The translations under genes were made by a program, and so were the position numbers. The notes beneath the pieces are model-generated. The model worked only from the letters and a program-made list of their open reading frames with translations. It had not been told where the DNA came from and made no database searches. DNA of 64,000 bases, taken from Fratercula arctica. Its lineage: Eukaryota > Chordata > Aves > Charadriiformes > Alcidae. Positions 40,620-52,500 of this stretch are shown in pieces; the stretch's first letter is position 1; each line of letters opens with the position of its first letter. The stretch lies in contig CANTUZ010000010.1 of assembly GCA_947846985.1 (NCBI GenBank), positions 22,553,095 through 22,617,094 on the forward strand, written 5' to 3'.

Positions 40620-41215
40620 TGTCTCTTCTTGACCAAGGCAAGCCATGCCTTTTTGGCAGGAGCAACCCGGGCTCAGTTAATCATATCTTCGTCACCTCTT
40701 GGCCAGACTACAGCTACATGATATACCTGGGCATGAAGCCCACAGCACTTGGCAAATGCCAACCAGAGGAGCATGCTGCAGTGGGAGCCCTGGCTACCAC
40801 AAATGCATCAGACCTACCCTCTGCTCCCCAGGCCACCTTGTGGCTTGGAAGCTAAGCCGAATTCAAGCCTGAGTCCTGATCTTCAAGGCATTTGATGGCA
40901 TGGACCCAGCATGGCTAAAAGATCAGTTAAGACGCAAAGATGGAAACCATGATCAACAATCAACAGCTCCGCCACTCTCCAAGAGCAGTGGACCCATCCA
41001 GCATGAGGACCGGGTTTGCCTGTGAACAGAGACAGGGCTTTCTCTGAGAACAAGCTCTTCCTGGCTGGTGAAAAATGAAGTATGTCTAAGATGCTGAGTA
41101 ATTCGCTCCTTTTGCATATCCCATCTCTCTGCCAAGATGTGAGTCAGGTTCACTCTGGGTTTAGTTTGCTTTTGATTTATTTATTTATTTATTTATCTTT
41201 TATATAAAATAGTAA
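40620..41215 (+). mobile_element. Decayed non-LTR retrotransposon relic (L2/CR1-like, RT C-terminal end)
   Basis: Short in-frame pieces on the plus strand resemble the C-terminal reverse-transcriptase region of L2/CR1-clade LINEs. One, near 40700, reads roughly WPDYSYMIYLGMKP and corresponds to the family's LDYCN-LYLG block. After an in-frame stop, a second near 40882 reads LIFKAFDGMDPAWLKDQL and corresponds to the FKAL-G-AP-YL block. Order and spacing match the family. The reading frame is interrupted by stops, so this is a non-functional fossil. The stretch ends near an (ATTT)n microsatellite, in keeping with the simple-repeat 3' tails of this class. Assignment to a subfamily needs a repeat library; the alignment was made from memory of the family pattern. 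Confidence 0.5.
41175..41196. repeat. (ATTT)n microsatellite
   Basis: About five and a half copies of ATTT in a row. They lie at the 3' end of the LINE-like relic and may be its degenerate tail. Confidence 0.95.
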
Positions 41216-43305
41216 CATCTGTCTCCTGAACCCAGGTGAAATTCTTGGTCTCTTCCCCGACAGTGAATTCTCCAGCTGGCAAGACAAGATGCGCTACAGC
41301 TAGGAAGTCTTGGCACTAACCAGCAAGATCTGCTACTCCATTTCAACAACAAACGCTGGAGCACTCCCTCCCAAAGAGACCCTTCGGGGGTCAGGCCGGC
41401 AGTTGCACCGAGGTTGTCCTAATGAAAGACTCCTAGTGCAGGTCCCTGGATGGTCAAATCCAGCAGTCTTCGTACCGTGCTCCATGGGGAGTAGGCATGT
41501 GACATAGCACCAGTTCATATTTCCAATTGCCCAAGGGAAATAGCTAAAAATACCTTTGTTTCATTATTACTTGAAAGTGTAAGCACTAACTGTATTTGCT
41601 GCGGGCTACTGACGGTGAAAGCTTTGGAGGGAAAGGGAAGCAATCCAAAATATGGTCCCTTCATTGCTGCAGACCTTGAGTAAGTTTTTCAGCTTCCCTG
41701 TGGCATGTGGTGATAGAGACAGACTGCCCCGTGGAAAGTGCTAGTGCAGCTACACTGTGTCTGCTTCTCTTGGTGGAAATAACCCCATGCTCGGATGGAT
41801 TAAAATCCGGGTTGGAAAAAGAAGTGGTCTAGCTTGCTGTCATTTTTGACAGGCAAAAAAGCAGTAAGGCAAACACAAACCTCAGATTACTACCACTAAA
41901 AAAACCACGATAATTTCTCATGAGCGTGTCAACATTTGTGACTCCTTTTAAACTCTCCACGTTTCTACTGAACTAACGTGTTTGTGAATGTTTTTGAACT
42001 GTAATCTGTGATGCCTGGGTCTACTTAACCTCTCTTTACATCCTGTGCTGCTTCGTGTGCGATTGTCTTCCCATACATTTCTATATGCCGTGTTATGCAT
42101 TTAGCAGACTCCCTAAACAGGGTTCGTAAATCACCCAGGGTTAAAATTCACTCCTATTCTCACAACATTATTTCCTAATCTCTAAAACATGTCAGTGGAA
42201 GAGCTTGAGGGTGACCTTTGGCACCATAAATCGGAGAGCAGGTTGACATGGAAATGACCTCAAGAAAATCAGACCGTAGAATCACGCATCCAACTCCGTA
42301 AGAGCCTGGTGGGGATAAACCTCTCCCCTGGGCAGGACGGGGAGGCTGAGCCCGACTTCTGCAAACCTCTCCTCCGTGTCTGCTTGGAGTGAAATCTGAG
42401 TGCAGCCACGTCCAAGGCTTGCTGCAGCGGGGACGGGCATTTTGGGGATATTTCAGGGAGGGATCGCACCCTGCACCAGCGCACCGGGATTTGGCCGTGA
42501 ACTTCGGCAGGAGCCAGGCTGGAGACGAAACAACCAGCAGCTTCTGGGCTCCCGGACGGCCATCATCGGGCGGGAACGCGGGGTTCCCCGCAGAGCCGGC
42601 AGCCCCCGTGTCCCGAGAAAAGCAGCACGGTATTGCCAGACGCTCCTCGGTACGGACGAGAGCCGGAACCGTGCGTGCAGTAATTAGCCTGTGATTAGCA
42701 TCCCCAGCAACTGCTGCTCCATCGTGCAGGGGAAGGCTTCCAGCAGCAGACTACGGACTTGTCCCCCTCCAGAGCCCTCTGCCTGGCTGGTGGCTCTAAC
42801 CGTACAGCCCGCACAGCCTCGCCGCCCCGGTACTGAGCGGAACGGACGCCCCGCACGGGCTCCAGGGTACCGGATGGCCAAGCAGCGAACAGCGCCCGCA
42901 GGCAACGGTAACGTCACCGGTAACAACAATATGTAAGTGCACACATATACATAAATATATATACATAGGCACGCCCGCTACGTGCCCTCGGGGCTGGCAG
43001 AGCCGTAGCCCAGCTCCCGAGAGATGCCCCCCCGTCCCCCGCCGCTCCGCCGACCCCGCCGCGGCAGGACGGAGGCGTGGCCAGAGCTTGGGGGCGTGGC
43101 CTTCCGCCCTCCTCGGCCAGTCCGAGGGCCGGGATGCAAATGAGGCGGCGGACGATTGGACGTCGTGAGCGCGGGGGGCGGGGTGAGGGGGCGGGGCCGG
43201 GGCGGGCGGCGCTGGACGGGGCGGGCGGCGGCGGGCGCGCAGCTGGAATGGGGCGGGCGGGAGCGGGGCGCCCGGTGCAGCTGGCGGGGGGCGCCGGCCG
43301 CCCGC

Positions 43306-43313
43306 CATAAAGT
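43306..43313 (+). promoter_or_regulatory. PITX3: TATA-like box of PITX3
   Basis: CATAAAGT stands out as an AT-rich island in an otherwise almost pure GC stretch. It lies about 200 bp upstream of the exon-1 donor. If used, it would place the start near 43335-43345. Confidence 0.5.
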
Positions 43314-43339
43314 GAATGGCCAGGGTGAATGGGAGGCAG

Positions 43340-43514
43340 TCGGCCGGCGCCCTCCGCCTCCGCCCGCCCCGTCAGCGAGGCGCAGAGTGCCGGGGTAGCC
43401 AGAGGGGATTTACTTTCTGACAGCGGCAGAGCAGCCTGGGCCGCGGGGCGGGGGCCAGCTTCGCCCCTCTCGCAGGATTAAGGCCGCCCAGCCGAGCCCG
43501 CATCTGGAGCCGCT
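43340..43514 (+). other. PITX3: PITX3 exon 1, non-coding (start approximate)
   Basis: The 3' end is defined by a near-perfect donor, GCCGCT|GTAAGTGT, at 43514/43515. The 5' end is inferred from the CATAAAG box about 30 bp upstream and is uncertain. The segment has no ATG-initiated frame leading into the PITX3 coding sequence, which fits the untranslated first exon known for PITX3 in other vertebrates. Splicing to the acceptor at 57780/57781 would give a 5' UTR ending in CCTGCCCC just before the start codon. Other exons 1 within the same island are possible. Confidence 0.55.
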
Positions 43515-46500
43515 GTAAGTGTCCCTCCGTCCCCGGCCTCCCGGGCGGGGTTCTCCCCTTCTTTCCCCGTGAGCCCCTCTCGGTGCCAGCCGGCCGCTGC
43601 CCTTCCCAGGTTGGCGCGGGGCAAGAGCATCCCCGGCGGGGCGGCTGGAACCGGCAACGCGGGGGCAGCCCCGCTGCCGCCCGGGGCCCGCGCTCCGCGG
43701 TCTCCCGCGGGGCAAGGGGCGAGCGGGCGGATCGGCCCTGCCGTCCACAAGGGGTCCCGAGGCCGTGTGCGGCGGAGCTGCCCCCCCGGCGCTGCCGGCA
43801 TCGCTGCCCGTCCGGCGGCGGGGCGCGGCGCCTCCCCGCTCTGCCCTTGCCGGGACGGCGGCTCCAGCCCGCCGCCGCCGGGGTGCCGCAGCCCCGGCCG
43901 CCCCCTCGGGGTCGCCGCGGGCCTCTCCCGGCAAGCGCTACCGGAGCCTCTCACCGTTGCTAAACTTAGTCATTTTCCACTCGGTCGAGCGGGGCAGGGG
44001 CTGTTTAAATTAGCCGGGGCTCGCTGTAAATAACGGCGCTGCGGGCTGCGGCTCAGCTGTCTGCAGGGTTCGGGGGAGAAGGGCGCGGGGAGCAGAGGCG
44101 GGGAGACGTCGCCGGGAAAAGGAAGGCAGCCCGACGGCTTTTGGACAGTTGGATAAATGATATTTATGTAACGGGCTGGCTCCTGTTTACAGCAGAGCCG
44201 ACCTCCCTGTAGCGCCGGGGAGAGGGCGAGCCGGCCCTCGCCGCGGACGGGGCGAACCTGCCCTGGGACGCCGCTGGCTGCTGCGCCACGGGGGCCCGAC
44301 CGGGAATAACAGACCCGGCCGGGCTGCAGAGGAAGGACCGGGGGGAGTGCCGACCCCCGCGGCGGCTCCGCCGGGAGCTCCGAACCTCCCCGGCGGAGCG
44401 CGGCCGCCCGGCGCCGGGAGGCTGCGGGCAGAGCCGGCGGCCGGACCTCTGAGCGCTTGTAGGGGCTCCACCGCCTCCCCGGTGCCGGGGGCACGGTGCA
44501 AACCGGCGCCCCTCCGTCCCGCCGGGTGCCCGGGAAGCCCAGCCGACCGCAGCGGGCGCCCGACGGAGCCCGGTACCGGCCGCTCCCCGGGCTATTCCCC
44601 GCTCAACGAGTGTGGCCCCGGGGAAAGGGCTAGCCCGCCAGCGCGGCACCCCCTTGTCCTTCCCCCCGTCCTCCCTCTCGGAGCGGAGCAGAGGAACGGC
44701 TTCGCCGCGGCTCTGGCGGGGGAGGGCGGCCGAGGCGGGGGCCGACGCCCGCGCTCCGCCGCAGCTGCTGGAGCGGCCCCGGGGGGGCAACGGGGCCCCG
44801 GGGGGCGGCGGGCCCGGTGCCGCCGAGCGGGGCACACCTGTCGGCCCCTCTCCCGGCGCCCCCGCGGCTGGACAGCTGAGGAGACGGGCTGGGGGGGCCC
44901 GACTCTGCCTCCCCCGCCAGCAGCGCCAGGCCCCTGCAGAGGCGCTGGCGGGGGTCGTGCAGCCCCCGATCCCCGCCGGGGCCGGGCAGCCCAGAGCAGC
45001 AGTCCCTCGGCCGGAGCTCCCGGGGCTCCGCACACCTTTTCCGCCCGGCCCGGCGGGTTAGGAGATGCAGAGCTCGGCTCCGCACGGAAGGGGCACGCTG
45101 CTGCAGGACCGGGGGGCCCGGCAGAGCCCGTGTGTGAGCCCCCAGCCACCGCAGCAGGCTGATGCTTTGAGCTGGCAGTGCAGGAATCAAACCCAGTCCC
45201 TCAGCTGCCTCCCCATTCTTTCGCCTTAGAGGGATGCATCCTCCCAACCGATGGGCCCGTGTTCTGTGCACTTTCTAAGTGGAGACTAATGCTGAAGGCA
45301 AAGAGGGGAATTTGGCATCCCCCAGACAAGCTTGTGGGTCCTCCACACCTGGCACGTGGCCTGGAGGATGCTAGGGATGAAATGGTTCTATCCCCTCTGC
45401 AATGTTGGGAGATGCTAAAAGCAACAGCTCAGGAAGGTGTCTTTCAGAAGTGTCATCCCTGTTCCTATCCCACCTTCCAAAGACAGGGAAAGGACCACCT
45501 TTTTGGCGATGGAATCAGGGTCTCTCTGGCTTCCTGCACTCCATCCCAGCCTGTTGGCCTGTCGGTGAGCTGGAGGGATGGGTGTTTGTGCAAGCTTCGA
45601 TGATGCCTTGCTGTGAGGGACAAAGAACTGCCTGCTGGCTCCTGAGGGACCAGCAGAGCATGGTAGCTGCTTTCAGTCTCCACAAATGTCTGTAGAAGCA
45701 GAGCAGGGTTTGATTTTTCATTAGCAAACGGTCACACCATGCCCGGTACTCCTTACAGGGAGCCCTCGTGGGGAGATGTCTTTCCCTGACAGCCTGGAGA
45801 GGGGTCTGGGCAAGGGCGGTGTTTTTCCTGCTGTTACTGGGGTTACGGGGTTTGCCTGACCTGCAGCCAAGGCTCCCCACGTGAAAGCCCACCTATAGTC
45901 CTGAGTTGCAAGCCTCACTTAATATCTATTACATTTCTGTAGGGACTTAATTCAGGCAATTAATAGATCTGCAAATTCTGACTGGATTGCAAAAGTATTG
46001 ATTAATGTACCCTACGGAGAATTGGCAAAAAAGAGTGGCATCTTCTCTCTCTGTCAGATGCTACCCAAAAACTTGAGACTGAGAGGTGAGGCTGACTTTG
46101 GAGACTGCCAAAAAGAAAAAGCCAGAAACCCGATCTAGGAGACTGCTCCAAAAGGAAGATGAGATGAGCTGGGGCCATGAGGTCTGTCTCGTGACCTGGC
46201 ACATGTGCCCCAGCTCTGGGGACAGGGGAGGTACCTGGGCTGGAAATGAAGTCCCAGATGGGGAGAACTGGTGGTTTTGTGCTGTACGCCCTGCGTCGGG
46301 AAGGCAGCGACATGAGACTGCAGGGCCGTGGAGGGAGGGCGGTCAGAAACGGGAGGCTGTGGCATCTCCGAGTAGGCTCAGTGATTATCTGGCTGTTTGA
46401 AAATGGGAGATTGCTATTTACTTAGGGCCTGATGGCAGACGGGGCAAGGCTCCCCCTCTTACCGTGGACTGCCAGGGCCTAGGGCATCCGGCTGTGCCAA

Positions 46501-49500
46501 GCCCGGGCATTTGCTGTTGGCAGGGGGACAGCCTCCACCAACTGGCATTGAAGTTAGTGCTGAGGCTGTAGGAAAAACCCTCACTTGTCAACACCGGGCT
46601 GAAATGGGCTGGGGTTTCAGATGGCTGCAAAAAGAGGATTTCTGAGGCCAGCTCACCGCGCTTCCTTTCCTCCCCTTTGTGTGCGGCTCCCCCTCGCCAG
46701 CACCCCTGCCCTCCTCCCGCCTCACCTCTGAATATTAATGCCTCTGGCAGATTGGATAATAATGTGACTGGGAATTGAATGAAGCTGGTTATTAGCTCTG
46801 GGCTTCCTTGGGGCATTTAAGGGAGTCCACAGGCTGTTCCTGAAGGCTTTGCAGCATAAGGGACCGGGGCCGGACACAGCGCAGAGGGGGTCGTTTCTCT
46901 GGGAAAGGATTTGCTCAAAATCCTTGTCTCCCTCCGACCCCAGAGGAGGACAGATACGGCAGGCTGGCCAGAGCCGCAAATTCCTGTGGGACGGTTAGTG
47001 ATGGATCTGCTGGTTTTCATCAACAATTAAATATGAAAAGTTGTTTTCAGGAAGGAACTAGGAGATCTAGTTGGGCAGAAGTTTCTCAGCGTTTCTGTTA
47101 TTATTAAGCTTTAAAAAGAGATGGGGAGCGAGCGAGGGAGGTCCCCTTCTTGCCTCTCCACTGCTGTCCGAGTATTGCCTGGCAGGTTTGGGAAGAGGGC
47201 CAATCCTCCGTGCACTGAACAGGAAATTTCCTGCTGATTTGCAGGGTGCAAGTTGAAGCTCAGACCCCTCATTTCTGAAGAGCTGCACCTTACAATGTCT
47301 CTCCTTGGGAGCTACCTAGCCTTTCCATAGGCGGATCTCTGGATGCTTTAGCACGAAGGGAAATATCCCTGTCGTGCAGAGGAGAAACAGAACTCTGGCA
47401 GAATTAACCTGATCTGATCTGAGCCAGAAATACAGCCTCTGTCCGATGCTCTTTGCTATCTTCCTATCTTCCAAACCGCAGCTCCACCAGAAAATAAACA
47501 TTTACACCCTGTTAACTAGTGCAAAAAAGGAGGGAAACCAGAGCTGAATTTGCAGAAGCTGCTATTAATTTTGTCCATTTGATTTTTTAACTGTTAAAAG
47601 TGTTCAGAGACGCATTAATGCGGCTGTAGCTGCTGGGGATCTCAGCTGATGTGGGGAGCTGGGTCTTGCCTGCATTAAATTAACCCCTCAAAATCACCAT
47701 CAGAGCTGCTGTGAATGAGACACCTGGTTGTAAACCCCAGTCAAAAAAGTTCTGCAATCCTAAACCTGAGAGCCTAAGAAACACTTCTGTCCATAGGATA
47801 GAGCACGTGTGCTGCTCTATTTCACATAGCTCTGATCCTGCAGACTACTCTTATTGAATAAACGCATTTATTTGCTACTTGGGGAGCTTCAGTGGGGTGG
47901 CATGGGCTGGAAGGCTCAGCGCCTGCAGAGCCGCCTGCAAAAACTGAAAAAGTACAAAGATGAAATAAAACGGGTGACCGGAGAGTTTGCAGTTACTTTC
48001 GTCTCTCTTCTCCCTCTTCATTCCTTCTTCCCCATAACATCATTACAAGCAGAAGCACCCCCCCTCCCATCGTCTTTTCTCCCCCTTCCAATGCTCGCAT
48101 TTATGCAAGTCTAATTTTCTTTAAAAAGCTAATTATAAATGACCAGTGAGAAGCATGAGGATTTAACTGTAAATCAAATTGACCTGTCTGTGTGCGGACA
48201 TTTTTATTTACTCCTCTTTCTGAAAAACAAATAAACAGAGAGTCCCTCCCAAATAAAGCAGCTCCCCACTTAGATTTGAACACACTTTAAAAGAAATCTC
48301 TTTTGTTTTAGCCATTTTTATTTCCTGTTTGTTTCTGAGCTTAGACTTGACAATGAAAACCACATGAAATTCCCTTTTTGTTCCATCAGTTTTATTTTTG
48401 GTGCCACAATATCCCAATTTCCAGTTCTACAAGTTGGGGTTTGGGGTTTTTTTGTTGGTTTTTTTTTGGTATGTATTTATTGGAAGGTTATTTTTTAAAG
48501 TAAACTCATGGAAGTTTTCCTCCAAAATAAAATAAGGCGTTCAAGAGGACTGGAGGTATCAGGATGATTAAAAAAAATAAAATCTAACTCTTTAAGCTAA
48601 ATTACTCAAGCCGTAAAGGTCAGTCTGGGTATGGATCCATACCTAACCAGGGAGAAATTCCGAAGCGATGAACAATACGTGCTTTTGTGTCCCATTTAAA
48701 AAGGTTTTGCGGCTTAATTTGTGCAGGGTGGGTTTTAATAACGGTGTGTAAGAGCCCCAGTGCCCTTAGTCCCAGGCTGGGAAGCTGCAGGTGGGCTTTG
48801 CTGGGCTGTCGCAGGGGCTGGGGGGGGCAGAGGTGTTTCTGGGGACAAGGTCCCTGTCCCCGCAGCAGGCGGCTGAGGGGAGATGGGGTGACCCGAGCGA
48901 GCGGCAGCGTTTTGAGACAGCTCACTTCCCTCTCCCTCAGCCCCGTCCCTTTTCTCTCCCCGACCGACCGCTTTGATGGGATCGCCCGAGGGCCAGGCTG
49001 GATGAGTAATTAGTGCTCTGCAGCTTGCTTTCCTACCCACCCAAACTGCCTACCTCCCAAGGCTCCGCATGGGATGCAGCCTCTAGCAGATGGAAAAACT
49101 AAGGATTTAGCGGAAAAAAAAAATAAGAAAAAAAAGACTTTGTATGCAGTCCTTAGGCAGCACAGTGCATTTCAGGATCCTGAAATTCAAACCTCTTGTT
49201 TTGCTGCTTGCGATGCCTGTTGTGCCCCGGAATTTAGGGACACGGGGTGGTTTTGCTGTGGCCCCGAGCGGGGCACCTGGGCGAGAGGCTGTGGGGACAG
49301 AGGGCCGCCAGCCCCCCCTGCTCGCCCACCCGCCATTCCTCCGCCTTGCCCCCCGATACACGTGGTTTAACCGTGGGCTGCAGGGAAACCAGGCGACCTG
49401 CGGGCCCGATCCTGCCAGCACAGGCCGCTTGCAAAACACTGCGGGATCGGACCCTGCCGTGTTTGCAGTGGGGAGGGCTAATGGCCTCCCTCGGTCCCCT

Positions 49501-52500
49501 TCAAACAATGTCTGGGTAAACAGGCTGACCTTCAGGGCATGTTGCAAGGTCCATAAAGGCGGCATGGGGGGGGAGCGAGCTCCAACATCCCTCACAGAGC
49601 CGCCCTCCTCCTGCCCCAGCCCTACTAGCCGCAGTATCCCGAGGAAGAGAGGAGGGATACGGCGGGCTGAGATCATCTGCTTGTTTTATTCACGGCAGCC
49701 TGTGTCCTGCAAAGGTTTTCCTGCCAGAAAGTTTTAAAAAAATATTAAATATAAATTGCTTGGTGGGGGGGGGAAGACAAATCATCAGGAAACCTTACAG
49801 CCAGGCGCAGCAGACATCGGCTCCCTCCGGCGCTGCGGGTTTGCGCTGTGAGACAACACATCCCTCGGAGCGAGCCAGCCGCTTCTGGGCTCACGTTGCC
49901 TTAGCCAACAGAGCCACTCGTTGGCCATGGCGGCTGGTGGGGCCGTCACAGCACCCTTAGCAGTCGCTACTTTTCCCTTCGCAGCCCTGCAACCCCCTGG
50001 GCTCCGCCAGGTTGTTTTAAAACAACGATCCAGCACCACCACCTCCCACCCCCCCCAAAAATGCTTCTTTCTAGCTGCCGGTTTTGCCAAGTTTTGTCAC
50101 GGAACAAATGTTTATGATCAAGTCGAACTTCTCCAGAAAGGATTTCTAGCAGAAGTGCTGACGGATGGCAGACGCGGGCAGCTCTACAGTGCACCGAGGT
50201 CGGCCAGCCCTAAGGGTGTGATGTGCCGACGGCATGGTGGGATCCTTCCTGACCTTCAACCCCCTGCATCACTCCCTTAATTAGGGGCTTTCTTGAGCTT
50301 GTTTACTAATTGTGAGAATCATTTACATCTTCAGTAACATCTGAGTCATCTGCTGCCCTCCATCTGCATACAAAACTCCTGACAGCAGCTGGAGTCACAG
50401 AGCCCCAGTCCTTGATCTTGCTATCTGAGCCTCCCTAAAATGGGCCAACTTTACAGCCACAGAGATACAGAACTGACCCTGCCATGCTGCTGCGAGCACA
50501 GCCCCCCACAGGAATCGGGCCAGTTTCCTTTGACTGCTGGAATAATTAGTCAAATTCATACAATCGCCCAAATAAATAACAGCAATGCATACCGATCTGC
50601 TGATGCCAGGCCTTGCTGCCGGGCGGGCAGCGCGTGCCTGGCCCCCGAGCCACAGGCAGGCTGCCCGTGCCTCCCGCTCCTGCCCGGCATCCCGGGCTGC
50701 AACCACCTCGTCTCACTCCCAGCTCCGCTTCTGCTCAGCTTGCGGGTGCAAGAGGTGATCGCGGTCCCTCCTAGGCTGTGTCTGTTTCTCCCGTGCAGAT
50801 GCAGGCAGATCCCGCAGGGCTGGGGTGGGATGCTTTGAAGCCATCCCACCGTAGCTGTGGGAGCAGGCAAGGGCAGGCAGGGACCAGCGGGGTCGGTAGG
50901 TCTGGGCCAGGCACGCCGCTTCAGCAGGTCCTTTGTTTTGGTTGCAAGATTCTCGCAGGCAGAATTTCTTACTGAAATCAGCCTCTCTTCTCCCTTCCCC
51001 AAAGCAGAGGGATTAATTTCCCTGAAGGACTTTTCTCACCCCGGAATTGCAGACCGTGCTCCCACTCCCAGCACTCCTGCGCCACAGAGCCTCACCATGC
51101 CAGCAACTTTGTGCAAACACAATTTGTTTGGGCAAACCTGTGCCTTTGCTGATTTATTTTGTTCCAGATGCCTAACAAACAAAATCAGCCATACCAAAGC
51201 ATGACTTTATTAATATAACTGCATAGTCTGTCAGAAAGAAAATCCCAGTCCTGGCTGATGGAGCCAAGGTGCTGGAATCCCCGCTGAGGCAGAGCATCCA
51301 AGGGATACTGGAAGCCGAAATGGCCATGGGAAGACCTGCAGTGCAAGGCTTACAAGAATGCAAGAAGCATGAACATTTAGTTTAGGAAAAAAACAGCTTT
51401 GCAGAAGGTCTGGCCGGACTTCCCTTCTGTGTTAGGATTAGCTCTTCGTTTCCAAATTCCGGGTGACATTTCAAAAACTATCCAGGTAGGCTAAGGGCAG
51501 CACTGGGGTCCAAAGATACTAATGCAAATAGCTTGCTTTAAGCCAAGCCCAAGCACGTCGCCCTGTCCCTGCAGACCCCCACACTTTAGCTCAGCGGGGT
51601 CTGCACCGGTCTGGTCTGGGGGCCACAGACGCACCCGTCGAGGAGGACGATGCGCTGTGTACGGGGCATGGTTACATCAGGGCGCTTCCCCGGCACGGGG
51701 GCACAGTACGGCTCATCAAATAAGCAAACGGGACACATTCCAGTGTGGGCTTTTTTTGCTGCGGACATGGGTATGGAGCTGTCAATCCTTGGGACGTTTC
51801 CATTGTGATAATCCTCCGGAATACAGGCGATTTATTAACCCTCTGCCACCCAGAGCAGGGCTTTCAGCTGTCGCCCTCCTCCGCAGCTGGAGGCTCCTGT
51901 CAAAGCGGAGGAAGCGGGCAGCTTGCTCTCACCTTGCAGGCTGCCGCCAGCCCCCAGGGAATGCATTAGGCAGTGTCCAGCAAGGCTGGGCATTTCCCTA
52001 GCACCTCTTATCTGAGGATCTGGAAGCACTTAAAGGAATTTTGCTTCATTGCCTCTACCAGCTCAGACAGGCTTATTAACATAATTTCTGAGATGAAGGA
52101 TGGAGTCCCAGAACAGCCGACTGGTTTTACCTACATCATAAGCCAAGTCAGCGACAGCACCTTTATCTCCCCATCCTCTCCCCGCCGTGCGTTATCAGAA
52201 ACTTCTCCCTGGAGCCATGCAGAAGAAGAGAAGAGAGTAGAAACAGCCTGGACGCCCTCCTCAGAAAGCCAGCCTGTGCCGCTGCCACTGCAGTTCGCAT
52301 GGCACCATGCGGTGCCGGCAGTGCTCTCGCAGCCCACACCGCATGTGGGGCACTGCCTACCAAGCCAAGCAACTTGCTCCAATGGCAATAAGATACCAAG
52401 CGCCTCAGGGAGCTTCGGCAACTCCTACTGATGGGAGGAAAAAAACAACAACCCCAAACCACATTCCAGGCCTCAAAGCAGCACACACCGCTATGAAACC

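Larger units (their letters stand above)
37081..42539. other. Intergenic region between GBF1 and PITX3 promoters
   Basis: This is about 5.5 kb of mixed-composition DNA separating the two CpG islands. No exon with recognisable coding content was found on either strand; the open frames here (the longest about 120 codons) do not resemble a family I know. Identifiable contents are a decayed LINE fragment (about 40620-41215), an (ATTT)n microsatellite, an inverted repeat at 38483-38507 and two short stretches resembling ancient L2/MIR-type tails (37720-37765 and 38625-38690). It probably contains distal promoter elements of both genes, but that is inference. Confidence 0.7.
42540..45160. promoter_or_regulatory. 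PITX3: CpG island 2: PITX3 promoter region
   Basis: This is a roughly 2.6-kb block of very high GC and CpG density that includes PITX3 exon 1 and the start of intron 1. Upstream of the exon are several GC boxes (GGGGCGGGG-type, 43170-43205), an octamer ATGCAAAT at 43134-43141, and an inverted CCAAT (ATTGG, 43155-43159) immediately followed by ACGTC. A TATA-like CATAAAG lies at 43306. Large islands covering the promoter and beyond are typical of developmental transcription-factor genes under Polycomb control. Frames of 100-290 codons on both strands here have Gly/Pro/Arg/Ala-rich content dictated by composition and are not genes. Confidence 0.85.

Noticed and set aside
43410..45271. Open frames up to 289 codons in CpG island 2
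   Set aside because: They overlap on both strands, their low-complexity Ala/Gly/Pro/Arg content follows GC content, and no conserved motif is present. The true feature here is the PITX3 promoter and exon 1.
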